Shown: positions 6,040-13,071, counted from the stretch's first letter. The stretch: DNA of 13,106 nucleotides from an uncultured Methanosarcinales archaeon (GCA_937864385.1 CALMJN010000253.1:1-13106); one strand, 5' to 3'. Translations and numbers: made by a program. The notes: generated by a model not told the origin, from the letters alone.

Positions 6040-6280
6040 GGTCACCGGTAGACGACAGTCATTATCCTACCATAAGGACCTATCAACGCGGCCTGTAGTC
6101 CCCTTCTTGCACCGGCATTCACCGCAGAAATATAGTTCCAAGCTCGTGCCAGCCCTCTAAAGGGACGGCATTTAAATGATGCCCTGACTTAAAAAGTTTT
6201 CCTGGCGTGAGATAGCTGTTTCCGGGGGACAGCGCGCCACCCTAGTAAGCTTTAAGTCGAAGTCGTACATTAACAATGCT
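5874..6280. other. Intergenic region between divergent tmk and ppaC
   Basis: About 400 bp with no firm gene apart from the doubtful small frame at 5788-6039. Visible elements: GCATTTAAATG (TTTAAAT 6171-6177), a plausible TATA box for the pyrophosphatase with a leader of about 90 nt; a hairpin GCTGTTTC / GGGGACAGC with two G-U pairs (6215-6233) inside that leader; and CTTTAAG near 6250, a second possible TATA that would give a leader of about 15 nt. No tRNA, RNase P or SRP RNA signature is seen. Confidence 0.45.
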
Positions 6281-6286
6281 GAGGTG
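6281..6286 (+). promoter_or_regulatory. Shine-Dalgarno sequence choosing TTG 6293 as the ppaC start
   Basis: GAGGTG followed by six bases, then TTG 6293. The GTG inside this element (6284) is the upstream alternative start but would have no ribosome site of its own. Confidence 0.65.
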
Positions 6287-6292
6287 CTTCAT

Positions 6293-7228
6293 TTGACCGA
6301 CAAGATCTATGTGGTTGGGCACAAGAGCCCTGATACCGACTCCGTAACATCCGCAATAGCCTATGCCAATCTAAAGAATGCCATGGGCATGAAAGAGGCC
6401 GTGCCGGCAGCGGCGGGAGAGCTCAATGGCGAGACCCGGTTCCTGCTGGACTACTTCAAGGTTCCCTACCCAGAGACGCTCACCGATGCCACAGACAAGC
6501 AGGTCATATTGGTAGATCACAATGAGATGGCTCAGGCGGTGGACAAGCTCAATCCGGAGAACATTGTGGAGATCGTGGACCACCACAAGATCGGCGGCAT
6601 AGCCACAGGCAAGCCCATATTCTTCCTCAATGAGCCGGTGGGCGCAACCGGCGGCATCATCGCGAACCTCTATGAGCAGAATGGCATTGCCATCAGCCGG
6701 GAGATGGCCGGGCTGATGATGTCCGCCATACTCTCCGATACTGTGCTCTTCAAGTCTCCCACCTGCACCCCTCGCGACAAGGCATCCGTGGAGAAGCTGG
6801 CCAAGATCGCTGCAGTGGACCCCATGTCCTTCGGCATGGAGCTCTTAAAAGCCAAGAGCAACATGTCCGCCAAATCGGCCAAGGAGATCCTTTTGGGCGA
6901 CTTTAAGAAGTTCGACTTCTCCGGCACCAAAGCCGGCGTGGGCCAGGTGGAGGTCATGGATCTGGCCGATCTGGCACCCAAGAGGGCGGCCATTCTCGAT
7001 GAGATGAACAAGATGAAAGAGGCGGAGAAGCTGGATATGATCGTGCTAATGCTCACCGATGTGATGAAGGAGGCCAGCGATCTCTTGTTCGTAGGAAATG
7101 ATGCCGCTGCGGCGGGATTTGAGAAGGCCTTCGGCGGAAAGCTGGCCAATAGCTCCATCTACAAGGAGAAGTGCCTCTCCCGCAAAAAGCAGGTCATCCC
7201 GCCCCTGGAAGGCGCTTTCAAGAAGTAG
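6293..7228 (+). CDS. ppaC: Manganese-dependent (family II) inorganic pyrophosphatase
   Basis: Hydrolyses pyrophosphate to two phosphates in the cytosol with Mn2+. The 311-residue length equals the family. N-terminal DHH domain: GHKSPDTDS (His10, Asp14, Asp16), LVDHNE (Asp75), VDHHKIGG (Asp96, His97, His98), LSDTVLFKSPT (Asp149). The C-terminal DHHA2 domain ends with the substrate-binding SRKKQ (296-300). All metal ligands and the Arg/Lys clamp are present. TTG 6293 follows GAGGTG and gives the usual start just before KIYVVGH; GTG 6284 would add three residues. If the organism is Methanothrix, which activates acetate with AMP-forming acetyl-CoA synthetase, this enzyme is expected to remove the pyrophosphate and pull the pathway, so high expression is likely; that link is inference. 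A strong terminator follows. Confidence 0.95.
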   Translation: MTDKIYVVGHKSPDTDSVTSAIAYANLKNAMGMKEAVPAAAGELNGETRFLLDYFKVPYPETLTDATDKQVILVDHNEMAQAVDKLNPENIVEIVDHHKIGGIATGKPIFFLNEPVGATGGIIANLYEQNGIAISREMAGLMMSAILSDTVLFKSPTCTPRDKASVEKLAKIAAVDPMSFGMELLKAKSNMSAKSAKEILLGDFKKFDFSGTKAGVGQVEVMDLADLAPKRAAILDEMNKMKEAEKLDMIVLMLTDVMKEASDLLFVGNDAAAAGFEKAFGGKLANSSIYKEKCLSRKKQVIPPLEGAFKK

Positions 7229-7246
7229 ATACTCCGGAAGAAGAAA

Positions 7247-7284
7247 AGGATGGCCTATGCCATCCTCTTTCCTGCTTTTTTTTT
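7247..7284 (+). terminator. Strong hairpin plus T9 terminator of ppaC
   Basis: Perfect 8-bp stem AGGATGGC / GCCATCCT with loop CTAT (7247-7266), then a nine-T run (7276-7284). It begins 18 bp after the stop codon and resembles a bacterial intrinsic terminator; poly-T also ends transcription in archaea. Confidence 0.8.
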
Positions 7285-7296
7285 AGCCTGCCATCG

Positions 7297-7332
7297 TCCG
7301 TACTACCTGGAAGTTTCCGTACTACCTGGAAG
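7297..7332. repeat. 17-bp direct repeat (19-bp period) over the tiaS stop codon
   Basis: TCCGTACTACCTGGAAG occurs at 7297-7313 and 7316-7332. On the minus strand the second copy contains the last codons and TAG of tiaS, and the first copy repeats the same 3' end immediately after the stop, so the TAG is present twice. Confidence 0.85.
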
Positions 7333-8569
7333 GATGCACCCTCTCTCCATCCATCCTCACCAGTGGCTTGGAGAGATGCCTTCTGGCGCAGGGCGGCACC
7401 TCATAGTAGCCCGGCTCCAGGCGGCAGGGCGTGCTCTGGCTTACAGGCCCCGTTGCCCGGGTTTTGCAGCGGCGGCAGCGGTAGCCCTGGCCGCGCCCCG
7501 CCGACTCCATCCTTTTGCCGCACAGGGGGCAGGGAGGTGCAGCAAGGCTCTTTCTCTCTGAGAGGTGGAGGATGTTGATCTTCTCCAGATTGAGGGTGCC
7601 ATCCCGCACCGACCCGAAGACTTCTAACTCATCTCCTGGTGCAAGCTCTCTGATAGTGGAGCGGAAGTTCTTGGTGGGCTCGAAGGCAGCGCAGTTGATT
7701 CTCTCTGAGCTTTTTTCCAGGGGAAAGAAGAGATGGCCTCCGGCGATGGGGCGGGCCGGCTCCGTTACCGTTCCACGAAGCCTATAGCTCTGGCTGTCCC
7801 GTACCTGCCCTATGGGGCCTTCCAGGATGTGGGCGTCGGTGCCCTGGTTGGTTTGGAATAGGACGCTCCTCTCCACAGGCTCGGACTCTATGCATTGAAA
7901 TGCCTCCTCTATTGCCGGTATGTCCGAGCCACGGATCCCGAACAAGACCGGATCGGCTGAGTGGGGGGCAAATACGATCCGATCATTGTGATGGTCCACG
8001 CTATCCCAGGTGCGGGGGTAAGTAAGGGCATCCGCCCTCCAGACCGAGGCTCTATCGATCCGGCGAGGCCTGCCCCAGCGCTGCCTCTCCCGGTAGGCGA
8101 TCAGCTCATAAGTGAAATCGGGCAGATCGGCACCCACAGCTGCTAGAGCTCCTATCAGTCCCCGCCCCTTCTTGAAGCCCCGGTACCAGACCCCTTCTTC
8201 ATCCAGCAGACCTCTGGCCTCATCTATCTCCAGGATCTCGGTGACTGCCCGGCGGTAGAAGGCGGCCATCTCATCAGTTACCTCATCGGCTATGACCAGG
8301 CCAGGATTGGTATTGGCTCCGGAGAAATCGGAGAGCTGGAGAAGGGTTTTAAGAGCCGTATCCTTCACCTCATCGGCCCGATTGCTCTCTATATGGAAGG
8401 CAAGGGCGGCATTGCCCCGAGTCTTAAACCTTGCGCAGGGGTTGAGCCGGATCAGCCTGGGCCGGCCCACAATCTCTCCCAGAGGCTGCAGCCTATCCAT
8501 GAGCACTGCGGCGAGGTAGGTGGTGCAAAGCCCTCTTTCAGAATCGGTATCATCAATTCCAATGAACAT
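7322..8569 (-). CDS. tiaS: tRNA(Ile2) 2-agmatinylcytidine synthetase TiaS
   Basis: TiaS uses ATP and agmatine to convert the wobble C34 of the CAU anticodon of tRNA-Ile2 to agmatidine, so that it reads AUA and not AUG. The 415-residue product begins MFIGIDDTDSERG, the hallmark N terminus of the family's kinase-like domain. In the middle come the ferredoxin-like part with FKKGRGLIGALAAVG and the VDHHNDR region. Near the C terminus are an OB-fold stretch (LAPGDELEVFGSVRDG) and a zinc ribbon with CPLC (Cys347, Cys350) and CRRC (Cys365, Cys368). ATG 8569 is chosen because the conserved motif follows it at once; TTG 8575 would add two residues. It is convergent with ppaC and divergent from the COG1395 regulator over a 36-bp gap. 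Confidence 0.93.
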   Translation of the reverse strand: MFIGIDDTDSERGLCTTYLAAVLMDRLQPLGEIVGRPRLIRLNPCARFKTRGNAALAFHIESNRADEVKDTALKTLLQLSDFSGANTNPGLVIADEVTDEMAAFYRRAVTEILEIDEARGLLDEEGVWYRGFKKGRGLIGALAAVGADLPDFTYELIAYRERQRWGRPRRIDRASVWRADALTYPRTWDSVDHHNDRIVFAPHSADPVLFGIRGSDIPAIEEAFQCIESEPVERSVLFQTNQGTDAHILEGPIGQVRDSQSYRLRGTVTEPARPIAGGHLFFPLEKSSERINCAAFEPTKNFRSTIRELAPGDELEVFGSVRDGTLNLEKINILHLSERKSLAAPPCPLCGKRMESAGRGQGYRCRRCKTRATGPVSQSTPCRLEPGYYEVPPCARRHLSKPLVRMDGERVHPSR

Positions 8570-8605
8570 GGTCAACCTTAAATAGCGGTCAAACCGAGAT
8601 ATATA
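8570..8605. promoter_or_regulatory. Compact divergent promoter between tiaS and the COG1395 regulator
   Basis: Only 36 bp separate the two start codons. On the plus strand TTAAATA (8578-8584) is centred 25 bp before ATG 8606, predicting a leaderless mRNA. On the minus strand ATTATATAT (about 8599-8607) would start tiaS near 8577 with a leader of about 8 nt. Each TATA box lies at the other gene's start region, so the two polymerase complexes could hardly bind together. Confidence 0.5.
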
Positions 8606-9535
8606 ATGATGGATAAAGAACTTCTCGCCGAGCAGGTGGAGGAGGTTCTAAGGCAGGCCGGATTCACCACATCGGATCGCTGCTATCTCCGTCCCAGGAG
8701 CTTTGACCTTGCCGCCCGAAAGGGGGATCTTTTCCTGCTGCTCAAGGTCCTCACCAACATAGACGGCCTGAACGAGCAGACGGCTACCGAGGTGCGCCGC
8801 CTGGCCATGCACCTCTTCGCCAGCCCCATACTGGTGGGAGAGAAGAGCCGGGATCAGTACCTGGAACGGGGTGCAGTGTATTTCAGGTATGGCATTCCCA
8901 CCCTCAGCCTGAACACCCTGGCCGACTGCCTTATTGACGATGCTCTGCCCCTGGTTTATGCCGCCCATGGAGGGCTTTATGTGCGCATCAACGGGGCCAG
9001 GATGAGGGAGATGCGCCTGGAGAGGGGCATATCCCTGGGAGCTCTGGCCTCTGAACTGGGCGTATCCCGCCGTACCATCAGCAAATACGAGGTGGAGGAT
9101 ATGGATACATCGGTGGACGTGGCTCTCAAGCTGGAGGAGATTTTCCAGCAGGAGCTGATCCAGCCCGTGGATCCATTCCACGCCGGTCCTCCGGTGGAGG
9201 ATAAGGGGCTGGTGACGGACGATATCCTGCGTTTGCTCTTGGATATCGGCTTTGAGGTGGTTCCCACCGCTCAGGCTCCCTTCAATGCCATTACCCGAAA
9301 CCGGGACCTTGTGGTTCTTACCGGGGTAAGCAAGTTCTCATCCAGCATGCTTAAAAGGGCCCGGCTCATGAGCAGCCTCTCCGCCGTGGCCAGGGCCAAG
9401 TCCGTGGTCATTGTGGATGGGGAGACCAAGATCGAGTGCATCGAGGAGACGGCATTGATCGAGAAGAGGGAGCTGGAGGAGATCGATGCCACCCGCGAGT
9501 TCGAGGATCTGGTGGCGGAGAAACAGAACCGATGA
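8606..9535 (+). CDS. Archaeal HTH transcriptional regulator, COG1395 family
   Basis: Predicted DNA-binding regulator; targets unknown. The 309-residue protein has three parts. Residues 1-125: a domain containing PRSFDLAARKGDLFLLLKV, which recalls restriction-endonuclease-like folds but has no demonstrated nuclease site. Residues about 131-180: a Cro/CI-type helix-turn-helix, with ISLGALASELGVSRRTISKY as turn and recognition helix (about 142-161), then a DVALKLEEIF helix. Residues about 200-300: a C-terminal domain whose GFEVV ... ITRNRDLVVLTGVSK resembles the N-terminal domain. Length and order match archaeal COG1395 proteins. ATG 8606 and ATG 8609 are adjacent; 8606 is 25 bp from a TATA box and has no ribosome site, so it is probably leaderless. 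It is divergent from tiaS; regulation of tiaS is possible but unproven. Confidence 0.85.
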   Translation: MMDKELLAEQVEEVLRQAGFTTSDRCYLRPRSFDLAARKGDLFLLLKVLTNIDGLNEQTATEVRRLAMHLFASPILVGEKSRDQYLERGAVYFRYGIPTLSLNTLADCLIDDALPLVYAAHGGLYVRINGARMREMRLERGISLGALASELGVSRRTISKYEVEDMDTSVDVALKLEEIFQQELIQPVDPFHAGPPVEDKGLVTDDILRLLLDIGFEVVPTAQAPFNAITRNRDLVVLTGVSKFSSSMLKRARLMSSLSAVARAKSVVIVDGETKIECIEETALIEKRELEEIDATREFEDLVAEKQNR

Positions 9536-9551
9536 TACTAAATCGAACTCC

Positions 9552-9564
9552 TTTATTGATTTTC
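9552..9564 (+). terminator. T-rich tract after the COG1395 gene
   Basis: TTTATTGATTTTC lies 17 bases past the stop codon in the 79-bp gap between convergent genes. No good hairpin is seen; T-tracts alone can end archaeal transcription. Confidence 0.3.
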
Positions 9565-9614
9565 TCTAAAGTGAATTATATCGACTGAATAATCTCTGAA
9601 TCCAGATCCTTCCA

Positions 9615-11936
9615 TCACCCTGCTTTTGCCATAAGCCGGAGGGCTTTTTTCAGCTCATACTTGGCGTTCTCCACCACCGAGCGGCGGGTCTCCATGCGGT
9701 ACATCAGCACTATGAAGACGGTAAATGTGGTGAGAAGTGCGAATATGATGGCCAGAACGGTGACGCTCCCGAAATTATTGGTGATAAGAAAGGGCGATGA
9801 GATCAGAGCGGCAAATCCAAATACAGTGGTGAGGCCAGATGCCATGAGAGCCGAGCCTATGCGACGGGCGGTGATTTTTAGGGCCTCCAGGGGCTCTCCC
9901 ATTCGGGCCAGCTCCTCATAAAATCGCTCCATCATCAGTATGGCGTACTCTGATCCCACTCCCAGGATCAGAGCGCCAAGGGTCGCAGTGAGGGGCGTAT
10001 ATTTCATGTCCGCAATATACATCACTCCTCCCATCCAGCCGATCACTACCAGCATGGGCAGCACCGGAAGCAGAGCCTTTATCAGATCGCGGTAGATTAA
10101 AAGCAGAACGGCGAATATCAGCACTAGACCGAGCAGAGTCATCTCCGTTCTGCCTTTAGTCAGAGCAGCGATGAGGGTAGTCATGACCACTGCATCCCCC
10201 GTCTCCCGCACCGAGACGCCGGGGGGTGGCTGGTGCCAGGATATGTCTTTGTCTATCTCCTTTATCAGCCGGTCTGTGCCCTCTGCACCGAGGTTGGTCA
10301 GCTCCTTTCCCACATTCAGCTTGATCAAAGCTGTGTCCTGGCCATCCAGTTGCCGGGATACCATGGAGGCAGGAAGGGAGTCTATCAATGCTCTGATCTC
10401 CGTTTGAGACCAGGGAATATCTCCTCCGTTGGCTTGCTTGATAGTTGACGCTATGCAATCGTAGCCCCGCACCTGATCTCGCGAATTCTGGAGGTAAATG
10501 CAGAAATCATCCATCCAGTGCATGGTGTCTGGATCGGTGATGTCATCAGCCTGAAAAATGAGGTCCAGAGTATCTGTGCCCCCGAATATGTCGCTCAGAT
10601 GAATGAAATCAACCAGCGGAGGAAGGTCCTGTGGTACATAATTCTTGAAATCGGTGTCTACCTGAACCAGGGTGTCGGCATAGATGCCGGCCAGGGAGAG
10701 AAAGAGGGCGGCTGCCAGCACCAGATGCCATCTCTCTATGCAGATCTCCGAGACTCTCTCGATGATGCCACCGATGGCGGTGTCCTTTGGCAGATCGTCT
10801 GCCGAGTCATGGGATTTGGACGCCGCACCGGCTGGCCTCCTCCTCTCAATGATATAGAGTAGGGTAGTCCCCACAAAAAGAGCCGATAGATAGCAGAGAA
10901 AGAGGCCCACCAGGCAGAGCAGGCCAAAGTCCCTGGTCAGGGGCACGGATGATGTGAGCAGGGATACAAATCCCATGGCAGTTATGATCAATGCAATCAT
11001 CACCGGCAGAGATATATGGCCCACCGTCTCTATCACCGCTGCCTCGGGAGAGCTGCCTTTTTTGAACTCCTCATCGATCCGGTTTTGAAACTGAATGGCA
11101 TAATCTATCCCAATGCCTATCATCACCGGAAAGGCGGACATGGAGATCATGGTGAAGGGTATATGCAATAGTCCCATGGCCCCAAAGGTCCAGAATATTC
11201 CCAGAAACACGATGGCAATGGGAAGAAGGGACCACCTCACATGGCTGAAGGTTATGAGCAAGGCCAGGATCATCAGCAGTCCGGCCAGGGCCATGATGGG
11301 GCCGTTGCTCTTGGCCATCTCATCGGTGATGGACTGCATCAGCGCCGGCTCGCCGGTTACCGTGACCCGCACATCGGGAGGAAACTCGGCCATCCTCACC
11401 TGGCCGGATGTCTCGGCATAGATCTCCCGAAGCTCAGCCTCGGTTAAGGTCACCGGCAGATCAATGGAGAGCAGGGTATGCTTTTTATCCGGCATCATGG
11501 CCGATACCACCGGCTGACCGTCGGCAGAAGAGAGGATCCAGTCCACCCTCTCCTTCTGATCCGGTATTGTGGCCAGGCCGCTGTCCTTTTCCTCTGCTTC
11601 CAGAACGATATCGGCAATGCTGGTCACCGCCAGCACATCGGGCACCTGGCGCATCTTTTGGGAAAGCCGATCCATGGCCCTCAGTATTTCCGGCTTGGCG
11701 ATATCATCCGATTCGATGATCAATGCTATGGACTCGGTGGCAAACTTCTCGGCGTAAAGGTGGTCATAAAGCTGATAGAGGGGAGAGTCCTTGCCCACCA
11801 TGCTCTCCGTGGTCATGCCTTGCATCTCGATCTGCTGAGCATAATGAAAGGAGGCCATGGTCAGAAGCAGCGCCCCGGCCAGGATCAAGAAGGGATTTTC
11901 TGCAATCCAACGGCCCAGCCTCTCCGTCTGATTCAT
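9615..11936 (-). CDS. RND superfamily (MMPL/HAE3-type) exporter
   Basis: A proton- or ion-driven membrane exporter; substrate unknown, though relatives move lipids or hydrophobic compounds. The 773-residue product has the duplicated RND plan: one membrane segment near residues 16-33, a large external loop, a cluster of five segments (about 215-375), then the same pattern again from about 410 with a second loop and a C-terminal cluster. The first half holds MIGIGIDYAIQF with the usual intramembrane Asp. The equivalent place in the second half reads LGVGSEYAILMMERF, with Glu for Asp. ATG 11936 is preferred over ATG 11981: it has AGAGGTT seven bases upstream, and the TATA box near 11995 would start transcription downstream of 11981. 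It is divergent from a GbsR/MarR-type regulator, the usual layout for a locally controlled exporter. Confidence 0.88.
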   Translation of the reverse strand: MNQTERLGRWIAENPFLILAGALLLTMASFHYAQQIEMQGMTTESMVGKDSPLYQLYDHLYAEKFATESIALIIESDDIAKPEILRAMDRLSQKMRQVPDVLAVTSIADIVLEAEEKDSGLATIPDQKERVDWILSSADGQPVVSAMMPDKKHTLLSIDLPVTLTEAELREIYAETSGQVRMAEFPPDVRVTVTGEPALMQSITDEMAKSNGPIMALAGLLMILALLITFSHVRWSLLPIAIVFLGIFWTFGAMGLLHIPFTMISMSAFPVMIGIGIDYAIQFQNRIDEEFKKGSSPEAAVIETVGHISLPVMIALIITAMGFVSLLTSSVPLTRDFGLLCLVGLFLCYLSALFVGTTLLYIIERRRPAGAASKSHDSADDLPKDTAIGGIIERVSEICIERWHLVLAAALFLSLAGIYADTLVQVDTDFKNYVPQDLPPLVDFIHLSDIFGGTDTLDLIFQADDITDPDTMHWMDDFCIYLQNSRDQVRGYDCIASTIKQANGGDIPWSQTEIRALIDSLPASMVSRQLDGQDTALIKLNVGKELTNLGAEGTDRLIKEIDKDISWHQPPPGVSVRETGDAVVMTTLIAALTKGRTEMTLLGLVLIFAVLLLIYRDLIKALLPVLPMLVVIGWMGGVMYIADMKYTPLTATLGALILGVGSEYAILMMERFYEELARMGEPLEALKITARRIGSALMASGLTTVFGFAALISSPFLITNNFGSVTVLAIIFALLTTFTVFIVLMYRMETRRSVVENAKYELKKALRLMAKAG

Positions 11937-11943
11937 TTGCTTC

Positions 11944-11950
11944 AACCTCT
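11944..11950 (-). promoter_or_regulatory. Shine-Dalgarno sequence deciding the exporter start
   Basis: AGAGGTT on the minus strand, seven bases before ATG 11936. The upstream ATG 11981 has none. Confidence 0.55.
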
Positions 11951-11990
11951 TTGTTCTGAAATTGCCAAACGTCCGCAACATGCGAAAAGT

Positions 11991-11999
11991 AATTAAAAG
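11991..11999. promoter_or_regulatory. Shared TATA element of the divergent exporter and regulator genes
   Basis: AATTAAAAG on the plus strand is centred 25-26 bp before ATG 12021, predicting a leaderless regulator mRNA. The same AT block reads CTTTTAATT on the minus strand and would start the exporter mRNA near 11970, about 34 nt before its start codon. The regulator could control both from one site; no clear inverted-repeat operator is seen in the 84-bp gap. Confidence 0.5.
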
Positions 12000-12020
12000 T
12001 TATGGTCTCAATAAATAGCG

Positions 12021-12536
12021 ATGCGGCAAGAGGAGAGGGAGATCTTAAAAAGGCATATGGTCGATGCCTGCGTCAAGGTAGCCAATAGCTCCGGCTGTTC
12101 TGATGCAGTGGGAGTCCTTCGTGGCGCTCTCATTCTGGCGGAGGGGCCGGTATCCATGGACGAGCTGGTGGAGGAGACGGGATACAGCAAGTCCACAGTC
12201 AGCGCCAATATGAGCACTCTGGAGCGGCAGGGCCTGGCCAAGAGGGTGATAGTGCCGGGGGACAAGAGATATTATTATATTGCTGTTTCCGATCCTGATT
12301 CTCTGAAAAAAGAGATGATAATCAATATGAGGCAGGAGATACAGCTTGTCATCGCCGCCATTAACCGGACCGATGAAGATCTCAAGTCATATCCCAGCCC
12401 ATCCGATCAGACAACCGAGAGAGTCCGCCAGGCAAGAAGCTGCTACCAGCATCTAGATCGGCTATTGGATCTGATCTCCCAATATGATATCGGGGAACTG
12501 ATCCAGCTATTGGAGCAGGGCATCAAGAATAACTGA
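12021..12536 (+). CDS. GbsR/MarR-type winged-helix transcriptional regulator (COG1510)
   Basis: Predicted repressor or sensor that probably controls the divergent exporter. The 171-residue protein carries a winged helix at about residues 28-95: ALILAEGPVSMDELVEETG (first helices), YSKSTVSANMSTLERQGL (turn and recognition helix, about 54-71) and the wing VIVPGDKRYYYIAV. The rest is helical (about 95-170), as expected for the dimerisation part of GbsR-like regulators. It has no metal-binding Cys/His cluster or separate ligand domain. Initiation at ATG 12021 lacks a Shine-Dalgarno sequence and is 25-26 bp from a TATA box. The 3' end is followed, 9 bp later, by the end of a small gene on the opposite strand. 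The effector is unknown. Confidence 0.85.
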   Translation: MRQEEREILKRHMVDACVKVANSSGCSDAVGVLRGALILAEGPVSMDELVEETGYSKSTVSANMSTLERQGLAKRVIVPGDKRYYYIAVSDPDSLKKEMIINMRQEIQLVIAAINRTDEDLKSYPSPSDQTTERVRQARSCYQHLDRLLDLISQYDIGELIQLLEQGIKNN

Positions 12537-12545
12537 TGCCCGCCC

Positions 12546-12650
12546 TTAAACGCTTACAGTGATCAAGGCATCCAGTATGGCCTCGGCCTCATGGCGATAA
12601 GCGTCCATGACATGGTATGCCAGAGACGCAGGGATAATCTGATAATTCAT
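12546..12650 (-). CDS. Possible 34-residue small protein
   Basis: ATG 12650 to TAA 12546 on the minus strand. The middle reads YHVMDAYRHEAEAILDALI, a plausible amphipathic helix with codon choice like the neighbouring genes. It begins 25 bp after the stop of the 81-residue gene and could be co-transcribed with it. AAGAAG just upstream is a poor ribosome site. No family is recognised; it may be chance. Confidence 0.35.
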   Translation of the reverse strand: MNYQIIPASLAYHVMDAYRHEAEAILDALITVSV

Positions 12651-12675
12651 TCTTCTTAGGAAAAAATAATCGGAG

Positions 12676-12921
12676 TTAAATCAAAGCTCTTTCCGCCCTT
12701 TCTATATTCAACCGGGCCAGAAGAGTTTCTTCCTTTTCCAGGGGCAGATATTTCTCCCAGGACCTCCAAAACATTCTCTCACCGGCCAGCCTTTCCTGCA
12801 CCCCCTCTTCCGGCAGAATATGATCCCAGGGCTTGAGGCACAGTGCGGCAGTTCCTGTTCTGCTCTGCAGCTTTGTCGAAGGCATATATCTCTGCCAGGT
12901 GGTCCAACCAACAGCTTTCAT
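12676..12921 (-). CDS. Small unrecognised protein (81 residues) with a duplicated W-x-x-W-x-x-Y-x-P motif
   Basis: I do not recognise a family. Support for a real gene is the AGGTGAT ribosome site six bases before ATG 12921, a near-perfect match to the archaeal anti-Shine-Dalgarno. The protein is soluble and charged, with no signal peptide or membrane segment. It contains two similar blocks, GWTTWQRYMP (5-14) and FWRSWEKYLP (51-60), and ends in a helix, EKEETLLARLNIERAERAL. Tryptophan is unusually common (five in 81, at residues 6, 9, 32, 52 and 55). There is a single cysteine, so a zinc site is unlikely. An AT-rich divergent intergenic region with an inverted repeat lies upstream, and a possible 34-residue gene follows. 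Confidence 0.6.
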   Translation of the reverse strand: MKAVGWTTWQRYMPSTKLQSRTGTAALCLKPWDHILPEEGVQERLAGERMFWRSWEKYLPLEKEETLLARLNIERAERALI

Positions 12922-12927
12922 CTTCCT

Positions 12928-12934
12928 ATCACCT
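12928..12934 (-). promoter_or_regulatory. Strong Shine-Dalgarno sequence of the 81-residue gene
   Basis: AGGTGAT on the minus strand, six bases before ATG 12921. It is one of the best ribosome sites in the window and is the main argument that this small frame is translated. Confidence 0.7.
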
Positions 12935-12989
12935 GGTAATCAATTATGGTCGGCCCTTACTTAGTTATTTTTGAGAATTGATCATAATT

Positions 12990-13013
12990 ATTCATATCAT
13001 ACTGCATATGAAT
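12990..13013. promoter_or_regulatory. Inverted repeat, candidate operator in an AT-rich divergent intergenic region
   Basis: ATTCATAT and ATATGAAT are perfect 8-bp arms around an 8-base spacer. The region from 12935 to 13071 is strongly AT-rich and lies between the minus-strand 81-residue gene and a plus-strand start at 13072. A dimeric regulator site is possible; no matching copy is seen elsewhere in the window. Confidence 0.4.
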
Positions 13014-13071
13014 TACTCATAAAAAAACATAACAAAATACTGATTACTGAACAGAATATCAGGAGATACAG

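Noticed and set aside
5874..6292. Stable RNA gene (tRNA, RNase P, SRP RNA) in the tmk-ppaC gap
   Set aside because: No T-loop, anticodon arm or conserved RNase P/SRP core sequence was found; only short hairpins.
11478..11996. 172-residue plus-strand frame
   Set aside because: Antisense shadow of the exporter's 5' half, ending in the divergent promoter region.
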